Shown here piece after piece: positions 1-6,771 of a stretch of DNA of 9,616 nt. A program made the position numbers and the translations under genes. How positions within the stretch are numbered: the first letter of the stretch is position 1; the number at the start of each line of letters is the position of its first letter. The stretch is from Oscillospiraceae bacterium (GTDB lineage: Bacteria; Bacillota_A; Clostridia; Oscillospirales; Ruminococcaceae), in assembly GCA_900766795.1 (NCBI GenBank), contig CAAFWX010000215.1:1-9616 (forward strand), given 5' to 3'. The notes under the pieces are model-generated. The model worked only from the letters and a program-made list of their open reading frames with translations. It did not search any database and was not told the DNA's origin.

Positions 1-490
1 TCTCGCGGTTGAAGCGGGCAATGCCGAAATCCATGACCTTGATGGTGCCGTCACGCAGCAGCATGACATTGCTGCTCTTTACATCGCGGTGAACAATTCC
101 GCGGTCGTGCGCATGCTGGAGCGCGCGGAGAATCTGTATCGTGAAATGCACCGCGTCGCGCCACTTAAGCAGCCCCTGCTGCTCTATGTAGTCGGTGAGG
201 GTGATTCCGTCAACATACTCCATGACGATAAACTGAACCTTGTCGGTGAAGCCAACGTCATATATTTTCACTATATTAGGATGAGAGAGAAGCGCAATTG
301 CCTTGCTCTCGTTGCGGAAGCGTCTGAGGAACTCGTCGCTGTCCGCAAGCTCGGTTTTGAGGATTTTTACCGCAACAATGCGGTCCTCCTCAAGGTCCTT
401 TGCGCGGTAGATATCCGCCATTCCGCCGACGCCGATAAGCTCCAAAAGCTCATATCGTCCGTCAAGCTTCTTTCCGATATTGCTGTCCAT
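1..490 (-). CDS. prkC: PrkC/PknB-type Ser/Thr protein kinase, N-terminal part (3' end outside window)
   Basis: Bacterial Hanks-type kinase that phosphorylates proteins on Ser/Thr, normally the partner of the PP2C phosphatase encoded just upstream. The 163 visible residues cover most of the kinase core. They show a glycine loop at 20-25 (GVGGMA), the ATP-binding lysine K42 in VAVKIL, the helix-C glutamate E61, the hinge region near MEYVDG (90-95), the catalytic loop HRDVKSSN at 134-141 with D136, and the DFG motif at 154-156. The frame runs off the window edge, so the activation loop, the transmembrane helix and any PASTA domains cannot be seen, and the PrkC assignment rests on context. The start is ATG at 490, with AAGGCGG seven bases upstream, the same ribosome site and spacing as stp. 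The usual HRD-x-K-P-x-N proline is serine here. A separate promoter lies at 554-582. That it is a kinase is near certain; the symbol is less so. Confidence 0.93.
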   Translation of the reverse strand, partial: MDSNIGKKLDGRYELLELIGVGGMADIYRAKDLEEDRIVAVKILKTELADSDEFLRRFRNESKAIALLSHPNIVKIYDVGFTDKVQFIVMEYVDGITLTDYIEQQGLLKWRDAVHFTIQILRALQHAHDRGIVHRDVKSSNVMLLRDGTIKVMDFGIARFNRE

Positions 491-543
491 ATGTTATCCG
501 CCTTCTTAATAGAATATACAAAAAACTGTAAGCAGTATAGCTT

Positions 544-571
544 CCCTTTCAAAATAATAGCACGGAAAGGG
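544..571. promoter_or_regulatory. Inverted repeat across the kinase promoter -10 box (candidate operator)
   Basis: CCCTTTC at 544-550 and GAAAGGG at 565-571 are perfect 7-base inverted arms separated by 14 bases. The centre of symmetry falls in the -10 box, and the arms cover part of the spacer and the likely start site. That placement would suit a repressor site. There is no T-run, so it is not a terminator. Chance cannot be ruled out for arms of this length, and no known regulator is assigned. Confidence 0.35.
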
Positions 572-582
572 ATAAAAGTCAA
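554..582 (-). promoter_or_regulatory. Sigma-A-type promoter for the kinase gene
   Basis: Read on the minus strand, TTGACT (577-582) and TATTAT (554-559) are separated by exactly 17 bases. The -10 box is preceded by TGC, giving an extended -10. Transcription would begin near 547, leaving about 57 bases of leader before the kinase ATG at 490. This is the best promoter-like match seen in the window's gaps, and it lies in the longest gap, 491-633. Confidence 0.8.
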
Positions 583-633
583 CAGATTCTCAAAAACTGT
601 AATCGAATTGTAAACACTTGGTACACTTCCGGC

Positions 634-1374
634 TTATGCCGTTATCAATGCGACAGATGTGTTGTCGTTTCCGCCGTTTTTGTTGGCATACTGAATCAAC
701 CCGTCGCACGCAGCCTCACTCTCGAAATAGCAGCAGATGTCCATGATGTCGAAATCATCGCCGTAGGAGGAAAGCCCGTCAGAGCACAAAAGCAGCTTCT
801 GCCCCTCCTCCAGCTCTATCTCGAAATAATCGGGAGTTACAATGCTGTCAGCGCCGATTGCGCGGGTGATTATGTTGCTTTGCGGGTGGTGCTTCGCTTC
901 CTCGGGGGTTATCTGCCCCTTATCAACAAGCTCCTGCACGCGGGAGTGGTCCTTCGTCACCTGTAAAATGCAGTCGTCGGTTTCGGTCGAGAACACTTTA
1001 TATGCGCGGCTGTCGCCGACATTCACGATATACGCGGTGCCGTTGAACACAATCGCCGCAACACAGGTCGTGCCCATCACCGTGTGCTCGGCGCGCTTCT
1101 GCGCCTCCTCATACACAATGCTGTTCGCGGCAACCACCGCCGTAATCAGCAGGTTTCTCACGCTGTTTCGGTTCATCATCTCCGAAAAGCTTTCCTTGAT
1201 ACGCTTAGAGATAACATCCACGGCAATGGCGCTTGCAAGTCCGCCGTCGCTTTCGCCGCCCATTCCGTCGCAGAGAACTGCGGCACATGAAGCGGGGCTT
1301 AGCATTTCCCCCCAGACGCTGTCCTGATTTTCGGTGCGGACAAGTCCGATATCTGTTTTTGTTGAGATGTTCAT
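634..1374 (-). CDS. stp: PP2C-family Ser/Thr protein phosphatase (Stp/PrpC type)
   Basis: Soluble metal-dependent phosphatase (PPM/PP2C) that removes phosphate from Ser/Thr, including that placed by the adjacent kinase. The length of 246 residues is normal for Stp/PrpC. The family motifs are present in order: R13 and D18 in the LVRTENQD segment, CDGMGG at 35-40 with metal ligand D36, GTT at 101-103, VGDSRAY at 119-125, KDHS at 141-144, TRAIG at 170-174, CSDGL at 197-201 with D199, and GNDNTS at 235-240 with D237. All expected metal-binding aspartates are kept, so it should be active. There is no signal peptide or membrane helix. The start is ATG at 1374. Its ribosome site, AAGGCGG (1382-1388), overlaps the TAA stop of rlmN, so the two genes are probably co-transcribed and translationally coupled. 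A 143-base gap follows before the kinase, unlike the overlapping stp-prkC arrangement common elsewhere. Confidence 0.96.
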   Translation of the reverse strand: MNISTKTDIGLVRTENQDSVWGEMLSPASCAAVLCDGMGGESDGGLASAIAVDVISKRIKESFSEMMNRNSVRNLLITAVVAANSIVYEEAQKRAEHTVMGTTCVAAIVFNGTAYIVNVGDSRAYKVFSTETDDCILQVTKDHSRVQELVDKGQITPEEAKHHPQSNIITRAIGADSIVTPDYFEIELEEGQKLLLCSDGLSSYGDDFDIMDICCYFESEAACDGLIQYANKNGGNDNTSVALITA

Positions 1375-1387
1375 ACATCCACCGCCT

Positions 1388-2419
1388 TTACTGCGATACT
1401 CCGTCGTCTCTGCGGAGCTGTCCGCATGCGGCGTTTATGTCTGCGCCGAGAGTGCGGCGCACGGTAGCATTTATTCCCGCGTCGGTCAGGCGCTTCTGAA
1501 AGCGCTCGACATAGCGGCTCTTTTTAAAGTCACGCTCGCGAATCTCGTTTATCGGGATAAGGTTTACATGGCAGAGCATTCCGTCAAGCAGACAGATAAG
1601 CTCCTGCGCAGATTCCTCCGTGTCGTTCACTCCCTCGATAAGAGAGTACTCGAAGCTAATGCGCCGTCCGGTCTTTTTGAAGTAGTCGCGGCAAGCCGTC
1701 ATAAGCTGCTCGAGATTAAAGCGCTTGTTTATCGGCATGATGGAGCTGCGCTTTTCGTCTGTTGCGGCATGGAGAGATATCGACAGCGTAAGCCCCAGGT
1801 TAAGCTCTGCAAGCTTATATATCTTGTCAACAACGCCGCAGGTTGAGAGCGACAAATGCCGCAGGCTCATGCCCTCGCCGCCGCTGTTGAGAAGCGTCAG
1901 GAACTTCACCACGTTGTCGAAGTTGTCCAGCGGCTCACCGATTCCCATAAGCACAATGCTGTCCACATGCCGTCCGCTGTCGCGCTCGGTTTCGTATATC
2001 TGGAGCAGCATTTCGCTCGGCTCCAAGTGTCTTACAAAGCCCGCGATAGTAGACGCGCAGAAGCGGCATCCCATCTTGCAGCCCACCTGTGTCGAAATGC
2101 ACAGGCTGTTTCCGTGCTTGTACTCCATGAGGACAGTTTCAACTGCCTCGCCGTCAGGCAAACCATATAAGTATTTTACAGTATTATCAAGCTGTGATAC
2201 AAGTCTTTTTTTGATAATTAGTGATTTTAGACAAAACTTTTCTGCAAGCCGCTCGCGAAGTTGTGCAGAAATATTGCTCATCTGCGAAAAATCGCTCACT
2301 TTCTTTACATGAAGCCACTCATAAATCTGCTTCGCACGGAAAGCCTTCTCGCCCATGGCTGTGAGCTGTTCTGTCAGTTCCTCTCTCGAAAGCGAGAGAA
2401 TATCAATTTTGTTATCCAT
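1388..2419 (-). CDS. rlmN: Dual-specificity rRNA/tRNA methyltransferase RlmN (radical SAM)
   Basis: Radical-SAM enzyme that methylates C2 of adenosine at position 2503 of 23S rRNA and at position 37 of some tRNAs. At 343 residues it is typical in length. The N-terminal segment (about 1-95) is the accessory RNA-binding part. The iron-sulfur cluster cysteines are C114, C118 and C121 in the CxxxCxxC arrangement. The methyl-transfer cysteines appear to be C107 (in SLCIST) and C332 (in ACGQL), both conserved in RlmN. MGIGEPL at 158-164 is the SAM-binding GEP region. The frame stays open upstream to 2767, but that stretch is rsmB sequence in another frame and the RlmN homology begins at MDNKID, so the start is ATG at 2419. 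AGGAGA (2431-2436) lies 11 bases upstream, a rather long spacing. The start is only 2 bases after the rsmB stop, which suggests coupling. Confidence 0.97.
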   Translation of the reverse strand: MDNKIDILSLSREELTEQLTAMGEKAFRAKQIYEWLHVKKVSDFSQMSNISAQLRERLAEKFCLKSLIIKKRLVSQLDNTVKYLYGLPDGEAVETVLMEYKHGNSLCISTQVGCKMGCRFCASTIAGFVRHLEPSEMLLQIYETERDSGRHVDSIVLMGIGEPLDNFDNVVKFLTLLNSGGEGMSLRHLSLSTCGVVDKIYKLAELNLGLTLSISLHAATDEKRSSIMPINKRFNLEQLMTACRDYFKKTGRRISFEYSLIEGVNDTEESAQELICLLDGMLCHVNLIPINEIRERDFKKSRYVERFQKRLTDAGINATVRRTLGADINAACGQLRRDDGVSQ

Positions 2420-2421
2420 TC

Positions 2422-3741
2422 TTATTTTATTCTCCTGAATGAAGCTGTAAAAAATCCATCGCCGCCGTCTGCGGTCGGGAAAAATGTGCGCTTGAAAGTG
2501 CTTTGCGCTCCCTCCCACGGGATGGGGCAGATTATCGGAGAAAACTCGGGGTGCTTTGCGGCGAAATCGTCCGCAACATCGTCGTTCTCCGCGCGCGACA
2601 GCGTGCAGGTGGAGTACACCAGCGTGCCGCCAACCTTGACGTACCGCGAAGCGTTCTCGAGAATCGCACGCTGAATATTGGGCAGGTCGGCAAATTCCTC
2701 GGGGGATTTGTACTTTATCTCGGGCTTTCTCCGAATCACTCCGAAGCCCGAACAGGGCACGTCGCACAGCACCTTGTCCGCCATGGGCAGCGCCTCGTTG
2801 AATTGCAGCGCGTCGTTTTGGCGCGCTTCCACAATGCTAAGCCCCAGTCTTGAAGCGCCGTCCTCGATAAGCGCCGCGCGCATGTCGTGCAAATCCATGC
2901 TGATTATTCTGCCGTTGTTGCCCATAAGCTCCGCCATAGTAAAGGTCTTTCCGCCCGGAGCGGCGCACATATCAAGCACCACGTCGTTCACTATCGGGCG
3001 CAGCGTAAGACAGCAAAGCTGGGAGCTGATGTCCTGAACATGGAACATTCCGCTGCGGAACGCCTTGCTCTTTTCGAGGTCGCCTGTCCTGCCGAGCTTC
3101 AGGCAGTGCTCAAGCTGCGGGTGCGGCTCGGCGGTAATTTTCTCCTTTGCAAGCGCTTTTATAAGCTCCTCGTCGGTGCATTTGAGCGTGTTTACCCTCG
3201 CATAGACAGGGGGCTTTCCGAGAGATACCTCCAGTATCTGAACCGCCCTCTCAATTCCGTATTCCTCCGTCAGCTTATCGGCAAGCCACTCCGGGCAGGA
3301 AAACTCAATCGAAAGCCGCTGACTTCGGGACATTCCCTGATAGCTTATGCGCTTGTGGTTTCGGATAAAGCTTCGCAGCATTCCGTTGACAAAGCCCTGA
3401 GCGCTGAATGCCTTAAGCTTCTTGCACAGCTTCACGCTCTCGTTTACCGCGGCGCTTTCGGGCACTGACGGCATGTAGAGTATCTGATAGAACCCCATGC
3501 GCAGTACGGTCACAGCGGCAGCTTCCAGCTTTTCAAAGGGAATCCTACTGTTTTGCGCGATGATATAATCCAGCGTCACGCGCCGCTCGGTCACGCCGTA
3601 AAACAGCGCGGCAGCGAAAGCCTTGTCCTTTTCGGAAAGGTCGCTTCCCTCGAAGGCTTTGTCGAGAAGTATGTTGGAGTAAGCCTCGCTGCTCTCCATT
3701 TTCAGCAGCAGCTTTGCCGCAGTAAGTCGCGCGTCAGCCAT
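2422..3741 (-). CDS. rsmB: 16S rRNA (cytosine-967-C5) methyltransferase RsmB
   Basis: SAM-dependent m5C methyltransferase acting on 16S rRNA position 967 in E. coli numbering, also known as Sun/Fmu. The protein has 439 residues, as usual for the family. Residues 1 to about 135 form the NusB-like RNA-binding domain. The catalytic domain follows, with SAM-binding motif I DMCAAPGGKT at 257-266, the DVPCSGFG motif at 327-334 containing C330, and the YSTCT motif at 376-380 containing the catalytic nucleophile C379. The C-terminal FFPTADGGDGFF (420-431) matches the family ending. The start is ATG at 3741 with an AAAGGAAA ribosome site eight bases upstream. The stop is 2 bases before rlmN, so the two rRNA methyltransferases are expressed together. 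Everything needed for activity is present. Confidence 0.96.
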   Translation of the reverse strand: MADARLTAAKLLLKMESSEAYSNILLDKAFEGSDLSEKDKAFAAALFYGVTERRVTLDYIIAQNSRIPFEKLEAAAVTVLRMGFYQILYMPSVPESAAVNESVKLCKKLKAFSAQGFVNGMLRSFIRNHKRISYQGMSRSQRLSIEFSCPEWLADKLTEEYGIERAVQILEVSLGKPPVYARVNTLKCTDEELIKALAKEKITAEPHPQLEHCLKLGRTGDLEKSKAFRSGMFHVQDISSQLCCLTLRPIVNDVVLDMCAAPGGKTFTMAELMGNNGRIISMDLHDMRAALIEDGASRLGLSIVEARQNDALQFNEALPMADKVLCDVPCSGFGVIRRKPEIKYKSPEEFADLPNIQRAILENASRYVKVGGTLVYSTCTLSRAENDDVADDFAAKHPEFSPIICPIPWEGAQSTFKRTFFPTADGGDGFFTASFRRIK

Positions 3742-3765
3742 AATTTGTCTTTCCTTTCTGGTTTG

Positions 3766-4512
3766 TCAGCGCCGTCTTGAGCGCGTGCTTGCGATAAGCC
3801 GCAGAAGCTGGGTCAGCGAAACCGCCAGCCCCGCAACATATGTCATTGCCGCAGCGGAAAGGGTCTTTCTCGCCGCAGGAATCTCCCCGGCGCCGAGGAT
3901 TCCCATGCTTTTAAGGCTGCGCAGTGCGCGGAAGGAAGCGTTAAATTCCACAGGCAGCGTAACCAGCTGGAACACTACCACAAAAGCAAAGAGGATTATT
4001 CCAAGGTCAATCAGAAACCCGAAATTAAAGAGAATACCTGCAAGAAAAACGTAGATATAGGTCATAGACCCGAAATTCACCAAAGGCACAATCGCCGTGC
4101 GGATTTTTATCGGGATATACCCTTGTGAATGCTGCACGGCATGACCACATTCGTGCGCCGCAACGCCTATTGCCGCCATGGAAGTGCTTCCATACACACT
4201 GTCGGACAGCGCGATTACATTTGAGCGCGGGTCGAAGTGGTCGGTGAGGTTTCCCGCAATGCGCTCAATGCGGATATAGGAAAGCCCGTTTGCGTCGAGG
4301 ATTCTGCGCGCCGCTTCTGCGGCGGTTATTCCCATGACGCTTGAGGTTCTGCTGTACTTTTTGAACGTGGAATTAACGCGCACTGAGCATATCACCGAGA
4401 AGATGAACGCCGCGATACACAAAAGATATGCTGTCGAATAACTCAAAGTGAAATTGCCTGCGAAGCGCGAGCCATGTGCAGCGCTCGAAAGCAGCATAAA
4501 CATTGAATTCAT
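3766..4512 (-). CDS. yugP: YugP-type membrane zinc metallopeptidase
   Basis: Integral-membrane zinc-dependent peptidase of the YugP family (the Zn_peptidase_2 type), 248 residues. The physiological substrate is poorly known for the family. The zincin motif HECGH lies at 120-124: H120 and H124 would bind zinc and E121 would be the catalytic base. The family-typical segment LVTLPVEFNAS (183-193) supplies E189 as the probable third ligand. Other signature stretches are the AARRILDANGL region (67-77) and NLTDHFDP (88-95). Hydrophobic segments near 27-44, 141-162, 167-187 and 220-240 suggest three or four membrane helices. The short C-terminal tail STRSRRR is strongly basic. The start is ATG at 4512 with AAAGGAA at 4520-4526; a second in-frame ATG is at 4503. 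The upstream neighbour appears to be a diverged inactive relative. The placement between fmt and rsmB is familiar in Clostridia, but no functional link is proven. Confidence 0.92.
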   Translation of the reverse strand: MNSMFMLLSSAAHGSRFAGNFTLSYSTAYLLCIAAFIFSVICSVRVNSTFKKYSRTSSVMGITAAEAARRILDANGLSYIRIERIAGNLTDHFDPRSNVIALSDSVYGSTSMAAIGVAAHECGHAVQHSQGYIPIKIRTAIVPLVNFGSMTYIYVFLAGILFNFGFLIDLGIILFAFVVVFQLVTLPVEFNASFRALRSLKSMGILGAGEIPAARKTLSAAAMTYVAGLAVSLTQLLRLIASTRSRRR

Positions 4513-4607
4513 TGCAATCTTCCTTTCAGATTAGCTGATAAAATCTGCCATTTTGAGCCGTATTTCGCGCAGAAGCATTGCGGCTTGCTTTCGCCTGCCG
4601 CTTCCAT
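4509..4607 (-). CDS. Possible small ORF, 32 residues, filling the gap before yugP
   Basis: This reading frame was found by translating the 96-base gap between the membrane protein and the zinc peptidase. ATG at 4607 lies one base after the upstream TGA. AGGAG at 4617-4621 is nine bases before it. The frame runs 32 codons and its TGA overlaps the yugP ATG in an ATGA arrangement. The peptide begins MEAAGESKPQ, contains CFC at 11-13, has no membrane segment and is slightly basic toward its C-terminus. The first 20 codons keep the local preference for G/C at the third position; the last 12 do not. A competing frame, ATG at 4612 overlapping the upstream stop, gives a basic 28-residue peptide from the same AGGAG. 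The fit at both ends favours real translation, perhaps only to pass ribosomes on to yugP. No family is recognised, and chance remains likely enough to keep confidence low. Confidence 0.35.
   Translation of the reverse strand: MEAAGESKPQCFCAKYGSKWQILSANLKGRLQ
4527..4547 (-). promoter_or_regulatory. Small hairpin directly upstream of the yugP ribosome site
   Basis: CAGATT (minus strand, 4542-4547) and AATCTG (4527-4532) can form a 6-base stem with a 9-base loop. The 3' arm ends next to the AAAGGAA ribosome site of yugP (4520-4526). It could influence how easily the ribosome site is reached. The stem is weak, has no T-run, and may be chance. Confidence 0.2.
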
Positions 4608-4608
4608 A

Positions 4609-5358
4609 TCATTTTACTCCTACCGAGTGCAAGCCGTCCAACGCAATACTTCCTATTACGCAAGCTTCAAAGAAAGCTTTTGCTATAACGGCGGTAATCA
4701 CATATCTTTGCACTCTGTTATCGGTAAGCTTTGTACTGCGCACCATGCGCACAGCGTTTACGGCAGTGACGATAATGGTTACAAGAGTAATAATTCCCTG
4801 AACCGCGTTGATAATGAGAAGAATCATCGCGATATCTACAAGCGCACTATATCCGAATATACAGCCAATCAGCAGAACAGGGAAAAATCCCCATCGGCAG
4901 GTTCTCACAAACGGGCACAGTAATCTGCTGATTAGGTCAAGCACGGGTCGTATGCGGTCGCTGTATGCCATGCCGCAGCAGTATGCCACTAAACCGAGAT
5001 TCCACGCATTTTCTCCCTCGCTGCTCTTAGCGGTCAGACGGACAGTTTTTAATCCATCTATTACATACTCGTCATGCAGGCTCGTTTTATCCGTTTCAAC
5101 CGAAACATTCTCGCCTGCGTTTTCAAGCAGAAGCTTTGCATAACACGCTCCGTTAAGCTTAAATTCGCCGCTGTGTTTCGCTTTTTCACGCAAATCTACG
5201 CCGATACAATAGAACACAAAATCCGCAATAATAAAGCCGAAGTACACGAGCCATACAGTAAGGTAGTCTATGTGCAGAAAACCGTTACTTAGCGGCTCTA
5301 GGAATGCGGGGCGCACAAATTCTATGCTTTCAAGCCATCTCTCGAAAAAATCTGTCAT
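4609..5358 (-). CDS. Integral membrane protein, probable inactive paralogue of the YugP zinc peptidase
   Basis: No function is recognised directly. The 249-residue protein has hydrophobic segments near 31-52, 157-170, 172-203 and 219-242, with a polar stretch at 53-135 between the first two. It appears collinear with the 248-residue zinc peptidase encoded next, at a nearly constant offset of about six residues. LVDIAMILL (173-181) matches LIDLGIILF (167-175), ITLVTIIVTAVNAVRMV (190-206) matches VTLPVEFNASFRALRSL (184-200), and YCCGM (126-130) falls where the peptidase has HECGH. Both zinc histidines, the catalytic glutamate and the likely third ligand are therefore lost, so peptidase activity is not expected. 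The start is ATG at 5358, after the fmt stop and a second in-frame TAA. No good ribosome site is visible, so translation probably depends on coupling to fmt. An unrelated membrane protein remains possible, because much of the similarity is in hydrophobic sequence. Confidence 0.8.
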   Translation of the reverse strand: MTDFFERWLESIEFVRPAFLEPLSNGFLHIDYLTVWLVYFGFIIADFVFYCIGVDLREKAKHSGEFKLNGACYAKLLLENAGENVSVETDKTSLHDEYVIDGLKTVRLTAKSSEGENAWNLGLVAYCCGMAYSDRIRPVLDLISRLLCPFVRTCRWGFFPVLLIGCIFGYSALVDIAMILLIINAVQGIITLVTIIVTAVNAVRMVRSTKLTDNRVQRYVITAVIAKAFFEACVIGSIALDGLHSVGVK

Positions 5359-5363
5359 GCTTA

Positions 5364-6299
5364 TTATCCCAGAGAGTTACCCTTAATAAGCTTCTTTCCT
5401 CGCAGGAACGCTGCGGTGTCCATGCGCTTGCCGCCCTCGGGCTGAATCTCCGTGAACTGAACGCAGCGCCCATCGCCGCAGACAACCGCGAATGTGTCAG
5501 CGTCCGCAATCGTCCCTGCGGCAGCGTTTGTTTTGCCCTCCGACAGCTTCGCCGAGTATACCTTCATGCGCTTGCCGTCAAGCATGGTGTAGGCGCAGGG
5601 CGCGTCCGACATCGCTCTGATGAAGTTGTAAACCTCCTCGGCGGGCTTTGTGAAGTTCAGCTTAAGCTCCTCCTTGGTTATCATGGAGGCGTAGCAGGTT
5701 TCGCCCTGCTGCGGAGTGCGGACGGCTGTGCCGTTTTCGAGCGCAGAAAGCGTTTCGCAGATAAGCGCCGCGCCGTCTGCTGACAGCTTGTCGTGAAGCT
5801 GCGCGCCCGTCATTTCGGGGGTTATCTCAGTTTCGGTTTTCATAATCATGTCGCCGGTGTCAAGTCCCTGCGCCATGTACATTGTCGTAACGCCCGTCAC
5901 CCTGTCGCCGTACTGAATACAGCGCTGTATAGGCGCTGCGCCGCGCCATCTGGGAAGCAGCGAAGCGTGAACGTTGATACAGCCGTATTTCGGCAGCTCA
6001 AGGATTTCAACGGGCAATATCTGCCCGTAAGCCACAACCACAATGCAGTCGGGGGCAATTTCCCGCAGGGTATTGAGCGAGCTTTCCGCGTCCTCGCCCT
6101 TTCTTAAGGAAAGCGGCTGATACACGGGGATATTATGCGAAAGCGCGCACTCCTTGACAGGTGTCATGGATATCTGTTTTCCGCGGTTTTTCGGCTTGTC
6201 GGGCTGGGTGAACACTGCCGCCACCTCATGCCCCGCATTGATGAGCGCCTCAAGGCACGCAAGGGAGAACACGGGTGTTCCCATGAAAACTATCTTCAT
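5364..6299 (-). CDS. fmt: Methionyl-tRNA formyltransferase
   Basis: Cytosolic enzyme that transfers a formyl group from 10-formyltetrahydrofolate to initiator Met-tRNA. Its length of 311 residues is standard. The N-terminal formyltransferase fold opens with MKIVFMGTPVF. The active-site triad is intact: N109 and H111 in INVHASLLPRWRGAAPIQ, and D147 in GLDTGD. The C-terminal domain (about 205-311) binds the tRNA. The start is ATG at 6299 and overlaps the TGA of the upstream deformylase by four bases (ATGA), so the two are translationally coupled. The gene ends with tandem TAA codons five bases before the next ATG. Being joined to the deformylase genes makes sense: Fmt adds the formyl group that Def later removes. 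Confidence 0.98.
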   Translation of the reverse strand: MKIVFMGTPVFSLACLEALINAGHEVAAVFTQPDKPKNRGKQISMTPVKECALSHNIPVYQPLSLRKGEDAESSLNTLREIAPDCIVVVAYGQILPVEILELPKYGCINVHASLLPRWRGAAPIQRCIQYGDRVTGVTTMYMAQGLDTGDMIMKTETEITPEMTGAQLHDKLSADGAALICETLSALENGTAVRTPQQGETCYASMITKEELKLNFTKPAEEVYNFIRAMSDAPCAYTMLDGKRMKVYSAKLSEGKTNAAAGTIADADTFAVVCGDGRCVQFTEIQPEGGKRMDTAAFLRGKKLIKGNSLG

Positions 6300-6766
6300 T
6301 CTTCCTCGTCCTCCTTAACCCACTCAATCACCTTGTCGGCATAAAGAATACCGTTCAGGTGGTCGATTTCATGGCAGAAAGCACGCGCGAGAAGCCCTGT
6401 TCCGTGATAATGAACGCGCTTTCCGTAACGGTTGAAAGCCTTAACGTGCACCCGTGCGGGGCGCTTTACAACGCCGCTTTTTTCGGGCAGGCTTAAGCAG
6501 CCCTCGGGTTCAAGCTGCTTTCCGCGCATAAGGGTTATGACAGGGTTCACAAGCTCGATAACACCGTTGTCGTCGTCCAAATCAATGACGACAACCCGCT
6601 TTGCAACGCCTATCTGCGGCGCGGCAAGACCGATTCCCTGAGCATTGAGCATGGTTTCGTGCATATCGTCGAGAAGCGTCCAAAGCTCCTCGTCAAAGGA
6701 AGTGACCTCCTCGCAGTGCTGACGCAGGACGTCGTTTCCGAATAGAAGTATTTCTCTCACAGCCAT
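6296..6766 (-). CDS. def: Peptide deformylase, second copy of a tandem pair (fmt-proximal)
   Basis: Metalloenzyme that removes the N-formyl group from nascent proteins at the ribosome exit. The 156 residues carry all three motifs: GIGLAAPQ at 44-51, EGCLS at 88-92 with metal ligand C90, and HEIDH at 132-136 with ligands H132 and H136 and catalytic E133. It should be active. It aligns without gaps to the copy just upstream, with about 57% identity by hand count, and adds an acidic tail (VKEDEEE). The start is ATG at 6766. Its AAGGGG ribosome site lies inside the last codons of the upstream def, and the gap between the genes is five bases. The stop overlaps the fmt start. Its length and its short spacing between the GIGLAAPQ and EGCLS motifs look like the smaller type 1 deformylases rather than the longer type 2 form of many Gram-positives. 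Confidence 0.97.
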   Translation of the reverse strand: MAVREILLFGNDVLRQHCEEVTSFDEELWTLLDDMHETMLNAQGIGLAAPQIGVAKRVVVIDLDDDNGVIELVNPVITLMRGKQLEPEGCLSLPEKSGVVKRPARVHVKAFNRYGKRVHYHGTGLLARAFCHEIDHLNGILYADKVIEWVKEDEEE

Positions 6767-6771
6767 TTTTA

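Larger units (their letters stand above)
521..602. repeat. 11-base direct repeat flanking the kinase promoter
   Basis: AAAAACTGTAA occurs at 521-531 and again at 592-602, a centre-to-centre distance of 71 bases. One copy lies in the kinase leader and the other upstream of the -35 box. A smaller tandem, ACACTT at 614-619 and 623-628, lies just after stp. These could be paired protein-binding sites or chance in AT-rich spacer DNA. Confidence 0.35.

Noticed and set aside
89..613. 174-codon plus-strand open frame across the kinase start and the stp-kinase gap
   Set aside because: Most of it is the reverse complement of clear kinase sequence, and the rest runs through the promoter region. The translation has no recognisable domain.
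627..640. Short hairpin CGGC-ATAA-GCCG over the stp stop codon as a terminator
   Set aside because: The stem has only four base pairs and no T-run follows, so it does not qualify as an intrinsic terminator.
842..2312. Several plus-strand open frames (for example 842-1327, 1334-1846, 1725-2312)
   Set aside because: All are antisense to stp or rlmN, whose family motifs fix the real strand and frame.
2420..2767. Upstream extension of rlmN to a start at 2767
   Set aside because: The extension lies wholly inside rsmB in another frame, and RlmN homology begins at the ATG at 2419, which has its own AGGAGA site.
4572..4606. GC-rich GCGGC/GCCGC inverted arms in the gap before yugP
   Set aside because: The stem is five base pairs with a 12-base loop and no T-run. 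It is too weak to call a terminator or riboswitch.
4513..4608. Separate promoter for yugP in the 96-base gap
   Set aside because: No acceptable -35/-10 pair with 16-18 base spacing could be found on the minus strand.
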